From Thermoleptolyngbya sichuanensis A183 (GTDB lineage: Bacteria; Cyanobacteriota; Cyanobacteriia; Elainellales; Elainellaceae): a stretch of DNA of 64,000 nucleotides. Under the pieces are notes generated by a model, which did no database searches, had not been told where the DNA came from, and was given only the letters and a program-made list of their open reading frames with translations. A program made the position numbers and the translations under genes. Shown here piece after piece: positions 9,239 to 18,614 of the stretch. The stretch lies in the NCBI RefSeq assembly GCF_013177315.1, contig NZ_CP053661.1, forward strand, positions 4,588,001-4,652,000, in the 5' to 3' direction. How positions within the stretch are numbered: position 1 is the stretch's first letter; every line of letters begins with the position of its first letter.

Positions 9239-9856
9239 CTACGGGCGTGGGCGCGATCTTGGAGACAATCTTGCCAATTCAGCCAATTCATCAGGTGTGA
9301 GATCGCGCCACTGGCCCGGCTGCAACCCGTCCAACCGCAGATGGGCGATCGCCACTCGCACCAGTCGCAGCGTCGGAAACCCCACTGCCGCCGTCATCCG
9401 ACGCACCTGGCGATTGCGCCCCTCCGTCAGCGTTAGCTCTAGCCACGCCGTTGGCACGGTCTTGCGGAAGCGAATCGGCGGATCGCGCGGCGGCAACTCT
9501 GGCTCCTGGGACAAGATTCGAGCCTTGGCCGGGCGCGTCCGGTAGTTTTGAATTACCACCCCCTGACGCAGTTGTTGCAAGGCAGCCTCATCGGGCGATC
9601 GCTCGACCTGCACCCAATAGGTGCGAGGATGCTGAAACCTGGGGTTCGTTAAAACATGCTGCAAGCGCCCGTCGCTGGTGAGCAACAGCAGTCCTTCGCT
9701 GTCTCGATCTAGCCGACCCACTGGATACACCCTTGGAACCGGGATGTAGTCCTTGAGCGTGCGATAGGCTGGCGCAGGGTCGGGCAGTTCGCTAGGCTGC
9801 CCAAACTGGGTCAGCACATCGTAGGGTTTGTAGAACAATAGATAGCGATGAGGCAC
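9239..9856 (-). CDS. RluE-type 23S rRNA pseudouridine synthase
   Basis: A 205-residue member of the RsuA/RluB/E/F pseudouridine synthases. The catalytic motif [17 protein letters not shown] holds the nucleophilic aspartate, and the N-terminus [14 protein letters not shown] and the late motif [21 protein letters not shown] are diagnostic. It lacks the S4 RNA-binding domain of RsuA/RluB, which together with its length points to the RluE subgroup (23S U2457 in E. coli). The start is a GTG (9854-9856). It stands alone on the minus strand, downstream of the SH3-like gene. Confidence 0.88.
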   Translation of the reverse strand: MPHRYLLFYKPYDVLTQFGQPSELPDPAPAYRTLKDYIPVPRVYPVGRLDRDSEGLLLLTSDGRLQHVLTNPRFQHPRTYWVQVERSPDEAALQQLRQGVVIQNYRTRPAKARILSQEPELPPRDPPIRFRKTVPTAWLELTLTEGRNRQVRRMTAAVGFPTLRLVRVAIAHLRLDGLQPGQWRDLTPDELAELARLSPRSRPRP

Positions 9857-9944
9857 ACGGTCGATCCAGGGGTGTAATCAGGCGGAGATGGGACAAGCCG
9901 ATCCTAGCGAACTTCGGCTCCTGGAATGTGACTCGATCGACTAG

Positions 9945-10009
9945 CTAGACAGAGCAGCTAGACAGAGCAGCTACGCAGAGCAGCTAGGCAGAGCAGCTAA
10001 ACAAAGCAG
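9945..10009. repeat. Five 13-bp tandem repeats overlapping a stop codon
   Basis: CTAGACAGAGCAG and close variants occur five times in tandem (5 x 13 = 65 bp). On the minus strand the last-listed unit (9997-10009) contains the final codons and TAG stop of the SH3-like gene, so the repeat grew by copying the gene end downstream of itself. Confidence 0.92.
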
Positions 10010-10533
10010 CCCGCTACCCAGCCCAACTGATTTCTATCAAGCTGGTTGAAGGCTCCTGGCGCGAAGGATGGCCAGAGGCGAGACTGATTCACCACTTGAT
10101 GCCAGAGAATACCATCGGCGTAGCTCACCAATCCCGTCAGCAGCACCCATTCCTCATGCGGCACGACACCCCGAATGCCGTGGTTTGCCAGCCCCGGATA
10201 AGCTCGAAAGTTTGCCGCTGCCGGATAGACTGTGCCGCACTCAACGATTTGAAAGAAGCCACGTCCGTAGCCATAGCTTGGGTCTGGTGCCAGCGTGGAG
10301 GTGGAGGGGCCACCCACAGACAGCGGCGGATGATTGGGCAAGGCAGCGGGAAATTCTTCTGCGGGTGGCATGGGATCGGCAAGGGCGATCGCCGGGTTGA
10401 TGTTGATGTCTGGCAGCATCACTTTCAGCGCCAAACTTGCGGCAATTGAAATTGTGGTGATGGTCACCACAGTCTTTCCAGCGTCATTGGAGGGGGGTGG
10501 CGGCTCCTTGTCTTTCACGAGCCGCAATTCCAT
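9997..10533 (-). CDS. Membrane-anchored SH3-like domain protein (hypothetical)
   Basis: I do not recognise a named family with certainty. From ATG 10533 the protein has a short charged cytoplasmic start (MELRLVKDKEPPPP), one hydrophobic segment (VVTITTISIAASLALKVML, residues about 20-38), a Pro-rich spacer, and a C-terminal domain of about 80 residues with the bacterial-SH3 look (YPAAANFRAYPGLANHGIRG, then GILWHQVVN). An in-frame ATG at 10566 would add 11 residues. The topology suggests an anchored periplasmic ligand- or wall-binding domain. Its stop lies within a 13-bp tandem repeat. Confidence 0.65.
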   Translation of the reverse strand: MELRLVKDKEPPPPSNDAGKTVVTITTISIAASLALKVMLPDININPAIALADPMPPAEEFPAALPNHPPLSVGGPSTSTLAPDPSYGYGRGFFQIVECGTVYPAAANFRAYPGLANHGIRGVVPHEEWVLLTGLVSYADGILWHQVVNQSRLWPSFAPGAFNQLDRNQLGWVAGCFV

Positions 10534-11327
10534 ATGATTTTCGTAATTCAGCATTGGGCAAGTCATGGCGTTGTGTGGAGTTCACTGGGTTATTCGCTGG
10601 GTTCGCTGGATTGCGAGTGGTATCTACTCTCCGAAGCAGAGCTACGCATGAAATGGCTGGAAGCCCCGTAGACGCTTTGGCTGGCGACCCAAAATCGCAA
10701 ATCCAAAATCGCAAATCCAAAATCGCAAATCCAAAATCGAGAATTGATGGAGATCTGGAATGCAAAACGGGCGCAGCACACTGTGCGGTGTAGACGGATG
10801 TTCTACATCGTGTCAGCCGTTGGAAGCGGCCTATTCCGGTATCCCGAATTTAGATATCAATTTTTGATATTGAATTACTGATATCGTAATCTGGTATCGG
10901 AAAATATGCAAGAAAAATTCTGGGCAAAGTTTTTTGTGAATCTAGTTTAGAAATCTTCATGAAAACTAGGCATAAAATGGGGCGATCGCCCACTCTGCTG
11001 AAGATCCAGCAAAAGACGGGCGATCGCCTTGACATTGATAGCTTATCTTGATAGCGTAAAACAGGCTCTACAACCGCCCTCTCAAAGAACGTCTTAGATG
11101 TTCCGCAGCCCGTTTTTGGCTCCTATTCTGGAAGCGATCCGGCTGGCTGAATATTTGAGCAAGCTTTGTCAGGACAATGATTTCCGCTACTCTAGGTCTG
11201 GAGCGGGCTGATTTCCCTAAGCCCCAATCGGATATCCAGGGTAGGATATGGAAAATTCTGAAATCCATCCGCCAGAGGTTTCGCTCTGGTTAATGGGGTT
11301 GGGTTTGCGGTTCCAGAGTGCATCTCC
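10534..11327. other. Non-coding region with tandem repeats and hairpins
   Basis: No gene is supported here. The stretch holds a 14-bp tandem repeat (10691-10738), a TATCAATTTTTGATATTG near-palindrome at about 10855, and paired GGGCGATCGCC words at about 10981 and 11018 that could form a stem. Part of it is the leader of hicA. Confidence 0.45.
10691..10738. repeat. 14-bp tandem repeat AAAATCGCAAATCC
   Basis: Three full units and one partial unit of AAAATCGCAAATCC occur in tandem. The same word family recurs at about 34741-34772 and 39803-39849, so it is a dispersed short tandemly repeated repetitive (STRR) family in this genome. Confidence 0.88.
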
Positions 11328-11618
11328 ATGACGGCCAGTGACGACCATCAGCAGACGTATCAGGCAATTTTTGAGAACCCCCCTCGGCCTGATATTTCAT
11401 GGGAGAAGGTTTTGGATTTGCTTTGCGTATGCGGAGCGAAGCTGTTTCAAAACGGTGGCAACGACGGTCAATGGATTCAAGTCTGGTGTGAGACGCGCCG
11501 AGCCAACGCGATCTTCCATCGGCTAGACCATCAGCCCTGCCTCGCCCCATTGATGGTGATCGAAGTCCGTCGATTCTTGATCGCGTCAGGCATACAACCT
11601 CCCCGCACGAACGAGTAA
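11328..11618 (+). CDS. hicA: HicA-family toxin
   Basis: This 96-residue protein matches the HicA mRNA-interferase fold as found in alphaproteobacterial-type hicAB pairs: an N-terminal AIFENPPRPDISWEKV helix, a mid-strand, the AIFHRLDH segment carrying the likely active histidine, and VRRFLIASGI at the end. HicA cleaves mRNA and is neutralised by HicB. The hicB gene starts 4 bp after its stop, the usual operon order. The start ATG has no strong ribosome binding site, so a small shift in start is possible. Confidence 0.78.
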   Translation: MTASDDHQQTYQAIFENPPRPDISWEKVLDLLCVCGAKLFQNGGNDGQWIQVWCETRRANAIFHRLDHQPCLAPLMVIEVRRFLIASGIQPPRTNE

Positions 11619-11622
11619 TGTT

Positions 11623-12393
11623 ATGAGTACTTTGCTGAATTACCGAGGCTACACCGCAAAAGTAGATTACGACCCTGAAGCTGAGGTCCTTCATGGAACG
11701 GTTTTAGATTTGCGAGATGCTATCGTCTTTCAGGCAAAGGAAATAAAGGACGTTAAGCGCAATTTTCACGACGCGGTTGATCAGTATTTGAGTTTGATGG
11801 AGCGAACGGGGCAGGAACCCGAAAAACCGTTCAAAGGCAACATTGCGTTTCGTACCTCATCGGCAACCCATAAGAAGATTTCCCTGGCCGCCGCCCGCGC
11901 TGATATGAGCATCAATGCGTGGATGGATCAGGTATTGAGTGAAGCGGCCGATGCCGAGCTAAAGGGCTATCGCTATGAGCGGGGCAATGCCGGACATTTC
12001 AATCAGCTTGTGGCTGTGCCGCTGGAGCAGGCGGTTGCGACTTCTTCTGCGGTTTTGTTGACTGAGGTTCTGCGCCAGGATGGAGCGATCGCCCCTCAGT
12101 TGGTTAGCGCCTTCAACCCCTACGCCAGCCGCAAAGACCCCCACGCCAGCCTAGAGATTATGAAGTCTCTGGATCTGATTCTGCGAGGCATCGCCATTGA
12201 TCGCGCTCAAGTTCAAGAGGGCATGGCAAAACTTTTAAGTCTCACCAAGTCGGATGATGTCGCTGAGGTGCCGCCCTTTGTGCTGAGGGCGATTTCAGAT
12301 CAGATGTTGAGAACAATTAATCTAGACCCTGCTGCACCGGCGAATGTTAATTTTTCGCTGCATCCTGAAAATACACCCGTAATTAACACCTGA
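11623..12393 (+). CDS. hicB: HicB-family antitoxin with a C-terminal extension
   Basis: Residues 1-115 are a standard HicB: partial RNase-H-like N-domain (LLNYRGYTAKVDYDPEAEVLHGTVLDL) and a ribbon-helix-helix-type DNA-binding segment (FRTSSATHKKISLAAARADMSINAWMDQVL). HicB proteins normally stop near 110-140 residues; this one continues to 256 residues with a helical region I cannot assign (ending NFSLHPENTPVINT). It pairs with the hicA gene just upstream and would autoregulate the operon. The extension might sense a ligand or partner, but that is inference. Confidence 0.85.
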   Translation: MSTLLNYRGYTAKVDYDPEAEVLHGTVLDLRDAIVFQAKEIKDVKRNFHDAVDQYLSLMERTGQEPEKPFKGNIAFRTSSATHKKISLAAARADMSINAWMDQVLSEAADAELKGYRYERGNAGHFNQLVAVPLEQAVATSSAVLLTEVLRQDGAIAPQLVSAFNPYASRKDPHASLEIMKSLDLILRGIAIDRAQVQEGMAKLLSLTKSDDVAEVPPFVLRAISDQMLRTINLDPAAPANVNFSLHPENTPVINT

Positions 12394-12973
12394 GCCGTGG
12401 TATTGGCATTGGAACTGCCCGATACCCTGGGCAATCTCTTTCCCGTGCTTCTCTGTTGACGCTTGAACTCTGACGCTTGAACGTCTGACGCTTGAACCCC
12501 ACTTGCTGACCCAAGGCGCTGACCCAAGGCAAGGATTCTCGAACCCGGATGAGTTTGGGGCGATCGCTATGATTGCTCTGCACCAGTTGGGCGGGTTAGC
12601 ATTGGCCGGGTTCATCTGGCAAAACTTCAACTGTTTACCCATCTATTGACCCATCTATGCAAGAAGCCGTTTGGGGTGCTTCAATCTTTTTAGGCTGATC
12701 AAGTAATTTTTTGAACGTTGTGCCCACACCTGGCAACTGGTGTCAGGCTTTTATCAATCGTCGCAATAGTCGCAAGAGTCGGAAGAGACAGTTCTGAGAG
12801 GGAGCGCTTTCAACCCCGCTAGGTGGAGCTTTTTCCAGGGTTTGAACCTCTAAGCTGTGCCACTTTTTAGAGTGGAACTAGTCCGGTTAAGCTACTGGCA
12901 TAGGTGGCCGCATCCCCCAAATAGATGAACCTATAGACTACTACTGGTTTTAGCTCCCCTCAGGAAATTTCTC
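12394..12973. other. Non-coding region, about 580 bp
   Basis: I see no gene. It contains three near-tandem copies of TGACGCTTGAAC (about 12457-12498) and two of GCTGACCCAAGG (about 12503-12528). The end of the region is the leader of the RTX gene, with a CAGGAAA site before the GTG start. Confidence 0.45.
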
Positions 12974-15718
12974 GTGAGTCCTGCCCGCCCCCCTCACGTT
13001 TCGCTGGTTTCCTCGACTAGCCTGCCCGCTGCGATTTTGGCTAGCGAGGTTTTTGCGTTCCTGTATCCAAGCGCAGAGATTGACTCTTTTATCGTCGAGC
13101 TGCAAAAGCAGGCCCACAGCATTATTCAAGAATTAATTCGCACTCGCATCCCGGTGGTGGTTCTAAAGCCAGGGCTAGATCGAGTTTTGGACGTGATTCG
13201 CAGAGAGTATCAACATCCAGAACTGGCACAGCGAATTGAAGACCTGATTGACCAAATCAACCTCTGCCTGGTGCCGCTGCCAGAGGGGCATGAGTGGGGA
13301 GAGGATCACGATTCCAAGCCACATGAGTTGGCGATCGCCCAGCGGGATAGGTTAAGCATTGTTGCATTCATACCTGGAAACTACTTCAATTTTGATGGCA
13401 GCATTCAGATCCACACGGCCAGCGACTTCCTCAAGTGGTTGCAGCAAATACCCCACCCTGTCGATGAACCTAGCGAAACGCCAGTCGCGGAAGAGTCCAG
13501 CCCGGCCCTAGAAACCGATGCTCCCACCGCTTCAAAATCGGTTTTGCCCTGGATCGGGCTGAGCGTTGCAGGGCTGTCGTCCCAATTTTTGCGATTTCAC
13601 TCGGAAAGACCAGAGCAGACCGAAGCCCTTGTCGCGCTACTGTTGTACCACCTGCTGTCTACTGAGGCGCATCGCTGGAATTCTGCCAAGCCTGTGGAAC
13701 TGGCCGAAAGCCTCGACTGGCTCCGCCGCTGGGCCAATTTGGATCGATTGGTCAGAGCAGAAGACGCACCTAGAGGCGGCGGAAAGTTTGACGATCTCGT
13801 AGCATTGCACGTACTAGGGCAGACAAGTGGGTCTGCTGTAGATGGGGCGCTGGATGGGGCGATCGCCCCAGGTGCGCTGCGTCCTCAAGAGACTGCTCTA
13901 CCAAAACCCGCCATCCCTGCGGAACCAGACGAAGATCATAGCCCCAGTCTGCCAAAAGCTGGCGGGAAGCGATCGCAGTTTCCGATTCTTGACGGCGAAA
14001 CTTGGCCCGACGACGGAGCCGGAGATCCGCCCGCGTCCGATCTAGACCCCACGAATGGCGGAGAGCCGACGCGCCCAACCCCTCCACCCATCTTTGAGTA
14101 TCCAACCTTAGACCTTTCCGAACCTGGAGCGGATGGGGCAGGAGGCGATCCCGTTGTCGGCGATTTGGATGGCGACGATCCGGGAAGTCCTGGCAGCGAC
14201 GATGGCGGTAGCGATCCGGGAAGCCCTGACAATGGGGGCGGCGGGGGCGGCGGCCAGCCAAAATCACCCAGAACTCCACACACTCCCCAGCCGCCCATCG
14301 ATAGCCCGCCTGGAACAGATTCCCCAAACATCCCGGAACCCCCTGCCCCTCCACCAGGGCCAACCCAACCGCCACCCAATTTGGGTAATCCAGGCGATAC
14401 CCCCGGTGGTGAGGTGCCAGGTAATAATGCGCCAGGTGATCATACGCCGGGTGGCAATGCGCCGGGTGGCAATGCGCCAGATGGGCCGGGTGGCAATGCG
14501 CCGGATAACAATACGCCGGATAACAATACGCCAGGTAATCACGCGCCGGGTGATCATACGCCAGGTGGCAGCAATGGTGGCAATAGCGGAAACAGTGGCG
14601 ACAATGACGGACTGCCTGAGCCGCCAGGACTGGGAAATGGCGACGATGAGCTTCCTAGCCCGCCCATCGTTCCGCCCAATCTGCCAGAGCCGCCAATCGG
14701 GCCGCCCCCACCCAATTCTGGCGGCGCAGACGGGCCCCCACCGACCCAGCCGACTCCGCCGGATGAATCGGGTTTGCCCGGTAGCAGAGAGAACGACCAG
14801 CCAGGCGACGGGGAGTTACCCAACCCGCCGGACAATGTGCCTGTGTCGCCGACACCCCCTCCTGCGATGCTGGATGGCGCAGGAGGCAACAAGACTTTTG
14901 TGCTGCAACTGGGTCACCCTGAAGCCCTAGTGAGTGCTGGAAAAGAAACCCTCTCAGTCTCGGTGGGCCGCGAAGTCGTGATTGCGAACTTCAGCGGCGT
15001 GGGCACAGGCAGCATTACAGCGGCGAATCCGGATGAGCTGGATATGATTCAGCTGGTGGGTACGCCGTTCACTGCAAGAAACATGCTGCTGACCCAGGTC
15101 GGGGCTGACCTGCTGATTACTTTTGATGGCGCGTCCGATTTCACGATTCGCCTGAAGGACTTTGCGCTGAAAGACCTCGACAACTTTGTTGGGAACGGCA
15201 ACCTGCTGTTTGACGGACACACGGCGATCGCCGATGACTTTGATGTCATCCACTGGCGCGAAGACCTGACTGTCTTCCGGAGTAACGTTGTCACCTTCCT
15301 CAATGACTATGACAACCGCGTTACAGGCCGCGACAACTCCAACGACACGATTAATGGCATGGGCGGCAACGATGTGCTGCTGGGGCTGAGTGGCGATGAC
15401 CTGCTGCGCGGCGGCGATGGCAATGATCTGCTAGACGGCGGCATCGGCAACGATACGCTGGTGGGCGGTGCTGGGCGAGATACCTTCGTGCTGGGCCTGC
15501 GGCCGGGCGTGGATGCGATCGCCGACTTCGAGGTGGGGCTAGACAAACTGCGACTAACGGGCGGCCTATCTCCTAGCCAGTTGACCTTTAGCGCCAGCGG
15601 CAGCGATACCCTCATCCGCTATGGAAGCAGGACACTGGCAATTTTGCAGAATGTGCAACCCAACAGCCTGGACTTTAGCAACCTGTTTGATCCAACGAGC
15701 AATGCCACGGCGACCTAA
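12974..15718 (+). CDS. Large RTX (hemolysin-type) calcium-binding repeat protein
   Basis: A 914-residue protein starting at GTG 12974. Residues about 1-300 form a folded N-terminal region with no recognised domain, rich in helices. Residues about 315-640 are very Pro/Gly/Asp/Asn-rich, including six-residue repeats of the GGNAPG/DNNTPG kind coded by 14401-14575. Residues about 640-780 look beta-rich. Near the C-terminus (about 795-842) are RTX nonapeptides (GGNDVLLGLSGDDLLRGGDG), which bind calcium after secretion, typically through a type I system. No transporter genes are adjacent. A surface or secreted role is likely; the exact function is unknown. Confidence 0.85.
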   Translation: MSPARPPHVSLVSSTSLPAAILASEVFAFLYPSAEIDSFIVELQKQAHSIIQELIRTRIPVVVLKPGLDRVLDVIRREYQHPELAQRIEDLIDQINLCLVPLPEGHEWGEDHDSKPHELAIAQRDRLSIVAFIPGNYFNFDGSIQIHTASDFLKWLQQIPHPVDEPSETPVAEESSPALETDAPTASKSVLPWIGLSVAGLSSQFLRFHSERPEQTEALVALLLYHLLSTEAHRWNSAKPVELAESLDWLRRWANLDRLVRAEDAPRGGGKFDDLVALHVLGQTSGSAVDGALDGAIAPGALRPQETALPKPAIPAEPDEDHSPSLPKAGGKRSQFPILDGETWPDDGAGDPPASDLDPTNGGEPTRPTPPPIFEYPTLDLSEPGADGAGGDPVVGDLDGDDPGSPGSDDGGSDPGSPDNGGGGGGGQPKSPRTPHTPQPPIDSPPGTDSPNIPEPPAPPPGPTQPPPNLGNPGDTPGGEVPGNNAPGDHTPGGNAPGGNAPDGPGGNAPDNNTPDNNTPGNHAPGDHTPGGSNGGNSGNSGDNDGLPEPPGLGNGDDELPSPPIVPPNLPEPPIGPPPPNSGGADGPPPTQPTPPDESGLPGSRENDQPGDGELPNPPDNVPVSPTPPPAMLDGAGGNKTFVLQLGHPEALVSAGKETLSVSVGREVVIANFSGVGTGSITAANPDELDMIQLVGTPFTARNMLLTQVGADLLITFDGASDFTIRLKDFALKDLDNFVGNGNLLFDGHTAIADDFDVIHWREDLTVFRSNVVTFLNDYDNRVTGRDNSNDTINGMGGNDVLLGLSGDDLLRGGDGNDLLDGGIGNDTLVGGAGRDTFVLGLRPGVDAIADFEVGLDKLRLTGGLSPSQLTFSASGSDTLIRYGSRTLAILQNVQPNSLDFSNLFDPTSNATAT

Positions 15719-16293
15719 CCTATCGTCCTGCCCGCAACTGGTTCTGCCTGCAACTGGTTCTGCATACCAGTCGTTCCACCCACAACTGCTGACCTGCCGC
15801 GCTAAGATCGAAATCGCCTAAAAGCCTGGAATCCTCGACTTGGCGATCGCCCACAGCATGAACCATCGAGGAATTTCGAGGGTTGGGCTGTGAATCTGTC
15901 CGGGTTTCGGCGTTTTGCTGATGAAACAGACTAGAGGCGGGTGATAGCACATCTTGCAATCGAACTTCTTGGTATCTTATTGCGAAACCTGATAGGCTTT
16001 TTCAAAAGTTCATCCGGTCTAGGATAGATTCGTTCCCAAACGTTCTTTCATTAAGCTTGCTTGCAGATTTGTAAGTTTGCTTGCAGAAGTCTTTTGCTTG
16101 CTCGCGGCTGCGTTTCAGCCCTGTGGCGATCGCCCTGATTTTGGCGACCTCCCCAGGGCTGAGCCAAGATTCCCTCCTTTGAGGAACGCCACAGCAGCTA
16201 GTTCTCAACTAAGGTAGAAGCTTCAGTTGAGTCTGAGTTACTGAGTCTGAGCTGCACGAATCACGCTGATGATGGGTTTGGGTCAAGATCGAC
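15719..16293. other. Non-coding region, about 575 bp
   Basis: No supported gene. CTGCAACTGGTTCTGC-like words are duplicated just after the RTX stop (about 15730-15765), and GCTTGCTTGCAGA-like words recur at about 16057 and 16077. A minus-strand frame of 68 codons (16002-16208) has no family signature and was not called. Confidence 0.4.
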
Positions 16294-16338
16294 ATGCTGG
16301 AATGCAAGATGTTGGAACGCAACATGTTGGAATACAAA
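16294..16338 (+). repeat. Triplicated 15-bp start region of the orphan hicB
   Basis: Three 15-bp units (ATGYTGGAAYRCAAV) give three in-frame ATG codons. Because 15 is a multiple of three, the expansion extends the protein N-terminus without breaking the frame. Confidence 0.88.
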
Positions 16339-16668
16339 GGCTATACAGCAGAGATTGAGGTGGATATTCAGGCCGGCGTGCTGCATGGTCGCGTCCGCGA
16401 CATTCAGGATGTCGTGACCTTTGAAGCCGAGACTGCGGCTGAGCTAGAGCGCAAGTTTCGCCGCTGTATTGATGTATACCTAGAATTTTGCCAGGAAACT
16501 CAGCAAGAACCCAATCGCCCCGGTCTTCAGCCTGATTCCAAAACTATCGCCTTAAAAGCCACGCCCGATTTGTGCCGTGCCGCCGACCACGCAGGCAAAA
16601 GCATTGATTCCTGGGCGCAGGATGTCCTCTCTGAAGCTGCTCGTCGCAGCTTGGAACCCTTTGCTTAA
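16294..16668 (+). CDS. Orphan HicB-family antitoxin-like protein
   Basis: A 124-residue HicB relative: N-domain EYKGYTAEIEVDIQAGVLHGRV and a C-terminal helix-rich DNA-binding part ending SIDSWAQDVLSEAARRSL. No hicA-like frame adjoins it, so it is a solitary antitoxin or regulator. The first 45 bp are three tandem 15-bp units, each starting with an ATG (16294, 16309, 16324), coding MLECK-MLERN-MLEYK. The conserved domain begins after the third ATG, so 16324 may be the ancestral start. Confidence 0.8.
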   Translation: MLECKMLERNMLEYKGYTAEIEVDIQAGVLHGRVRDIQDVVTFEAETAAELERKFRRCIDVYLEFCQETQQEPNRPGLQPDSKTIALKATPDLCRAADHAGKSIDSWAQDVLSEAARRSLEPFA

Positions 16669-16777
16669 TGGGCGTACCTAAAGGTTGCATGAGAATTTAG
16701 GGAATTCTCAGTAACGCCACGTTTTTACGGTAACGCTGCGTTTTATAGTGGAGTTGCTGCTCATTCCTTAAGCAATT

Positions 16778-17950
16778 GTGAAAGCGATTACTCTGCTTGG
16801 CTCCACTGGCTCCATCGGCACCCAAACCCTGGACATTGTGAGCCAATATCCCGACCAGTTTCGGATTGTGGGGCTGGCGGCGGGGCGAAACGTAGACCTT
16901 TTGGCTCAGCAGATTCGCCAGTTTCGCCCCCAAATTGCTGCAATTTGTGATCCGGCGCTGTTGCCCCAGGTGAAAGAGGCGATCGCCGACCTCACGCCGC
17001 AACCCATCCTGCTCGCGGGCGAAAATGGCGTAGTCGAAGTCGCCCGCTATGGCGATGCCGAGGCCGTGGTGACGGGGATTGTGGGATGTGCGGGGCTGCT
17101 GCCCACCATTGCTGCCATCGAAGCGGGCAAAGATATTGCGCTGGCAAACAAGGAAACCCTGATCGCGGGCGGCCCGGTCGTGCTGCCGCTGGTGCAAAAG
17201 CATGGCGTGAAGCTATTGCCCGCAGATTCTGAACATTCCGCCATTTTCCAGTGCCTCCAAGGGGTTCCAGAGGGCGGGCTGCGGCGCATCCTGCTGACGG
17301 CATCGGGCGGCGCATTCCGCGATTTGCCGGTGGAAAAGTTGGCCACTGTTAAGGTTGCCGACGCGCTCAAGCACCCCAACTGGACGATGGGGCGTAAAAT
17401 CACCATCGACTCTGCCACCCTGATGAACAAAGGGTTGGAAGTGATCGAGGCGCACTTCCTATTTGGGCTGGACTATGACCACATCGAAATCGTCATCCAT
17501 CCCCAGAGCATTATCCATTCGCTGATCGAGCTAGAAGATACCTCCGTGCTGGCACAGTTGGGGCTGCCCGATATGCGCTTGCCGCTGCTCTATGCCATGT
17601 CCTATCCCGGCCGGGTGCCGACCCAGTGGGAACGACTCGACTTGGTGAAATGCGGCGATCTTACCTTCCGCGCCCCCGACCACCAGAAATATCCCTGCAT
17701 GGGACTGGCCTACGCGGCGGGACGGGCGGGCGGCTCTATGCCCGCCGTGCTAAACGCTGCCAATGAACAGGCGGTGGATCTGTTCCTGCGGGAAAAAATC
17801 CAGTTCCTCGACATTCCCCGGCTGATTGAGCAAGCGTGCGATCGCCATCATCCGCGCAATCTGCCCCAGCCCACCCTCGACGACATCCTTGCAGCCGATC
17901 AGTGGGCGCGGCAGGCGGTGCTGTCGGCGAGCCAGCGGTTGGTAGCGTGA
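16778..17950 (+). CDS. dxr: 1-deoxy-D-xylulose 5-phosphate reductoisomerase
   Basis: Dxr catalyses the second step of the MEP isoprenoid pathway, rearranging and reducing DXP to 2-C-methyl-D-erythritol 4-phosphate with NADPH. The 390-residue length is typical. The N-terminal dinucleotide-binding motif [18 protein letters not shown], the substrate and metal region [15 protein letters not shown] and the [19 protein letters not shown] motif are all intact. The start is GTG 16778. It stands after the orphan hicB and before a small membrane protein gene; no other MEP genes are nearby. Confidence 0.97.
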   Translation: MKAITLLGSTGSIGTQTLDIVSQYPDQFRIVGLAAGRNVDLLAQQIRQFRPQIAAICDPALLPQVKEAIADLTPQPILLAGENGVVEVARYGDAEAVVTGIVGCAGLLPTIAAIEAGKDIALANKETLIAGGPVVLPLVQKHGVKLLPADSEHSAIFQCLQGVPEGGLRRILLTASGGAFRDLPVEKLATVKVADALKHPNWTMGRKITIDSATLMNKGLEVIEAHFLFGLDYDHIEIVIHPQSIIHSLIELEDTSVLAQLGLPDMRLPLLYAMSYPGRVPTQWERLDLVKCGDLTFRAPDHQKYPCMGLAYAAGRAGGSMPAVLNAANEQAVDLFLREKIQFLDIPRLIEQACDRHHPRNLPQPTLDDILAADQWARQAVLSASQRLVA

Positions 17951-18088
17951 TGGGGGATGCAGGGTGGCGGAGATTCAGAGATGATGGGATGGGGGGATAG
18001 GATGCGCGAGTGGTCGTCTTCAACACGCCAAACCCGCAATGCTCGTCCCCGTTACGCCAAAACGCTCACAGCCCAACATTCCCTCACT

Positions 18089-18502
18089 ATGTCCAACCCC
18101 CTCCGCCGAATCAAGCAACTGCCCTGGCTGCCGCTGTTTCAGACGGCGGGCTATGCCGTGATTGGACTATTTGCGGTGGAACTGTTGCTGTGGTGGGGCG
18201 GTTCTCGACTGCCGTTTGTGGCGCGGACGAATGCCCTGATCTTTTCGCCGCCGCTGGATTTGCTGATTGTGCTGTCCATTGCGATTGGCGTGGGGGCTTT
18301 GGCGGTGCATTTGCTGGATCAGTTTCAGCGGCAGATTTTTATTAACCTGGGTGTTCTTTGGGGGCTGATTGCTTGCTTGGTGGTGATGGTGTGGGTGCGA
18401 TCGCTCTCTGGCATCCCCTCGCTGCTGCCGCCCAGCCAGCCTGCATTGATGGGCTTGATTATCGGCGTGTTTTGGCGCGGCAAAAATCACTGGCGCTGGT
18501 AA
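18089..18502 (+). CDS. Small membrane protein, hypothetical
   Basis: From ATG 18089 the product has 137 residues and about three hydrophobic helices (AGYAVIGLFAVELLLWWGG; LLIVLSIAIGVGALAVHLL; LGVLWGLIACLVVMVWV) and a basic C-terminus. The frame is open upstream to 17957, but those residues are low-quality and the conserved-looking part begins at MSNPLRRIKQ. It is probably a cyanobacterial membrane protein of unknown function. It lies 112 bp before the ClC gene in the same orientation. Confidence 0.68.
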   Translation: MSNPLRRIKQLPWLPLFQTAGYAVIGLFAVELLLWWGGSRLPFVARTNALIFSPPLDLLIVLSIAIGVGALAVHLLDQFQRQIFINLGVLWGLIACLVVMVWVRSLSGIPSLLPPSQPALMGLIIGVFWRGKNHWRW

Positions 18503-18614
18503 ACTGGCGCTGCTAAACCAGTTTGGCAAATTGAGCCTTTGGGGGCGATCGCCTTTGGTGCTGAATCCCACAGAATAGAGATAGATCTGCCCCTTCTCGC
18601 CCCAACTTGCCGCC

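Noticed and set aside
14264-14930. Open frames and a CRISPR-like spacing inside the RTX gene
   Set aside because: The regular repeats come from the six-residue GGNAPG/DNNTPG protein repeats; there are no distinct spacers or cas genes.
16002-16208. 68-codon minus-strand frame
   Set aside because: Contains repeated GCTTGCTTGCAGA words and has no recognisable protein features.
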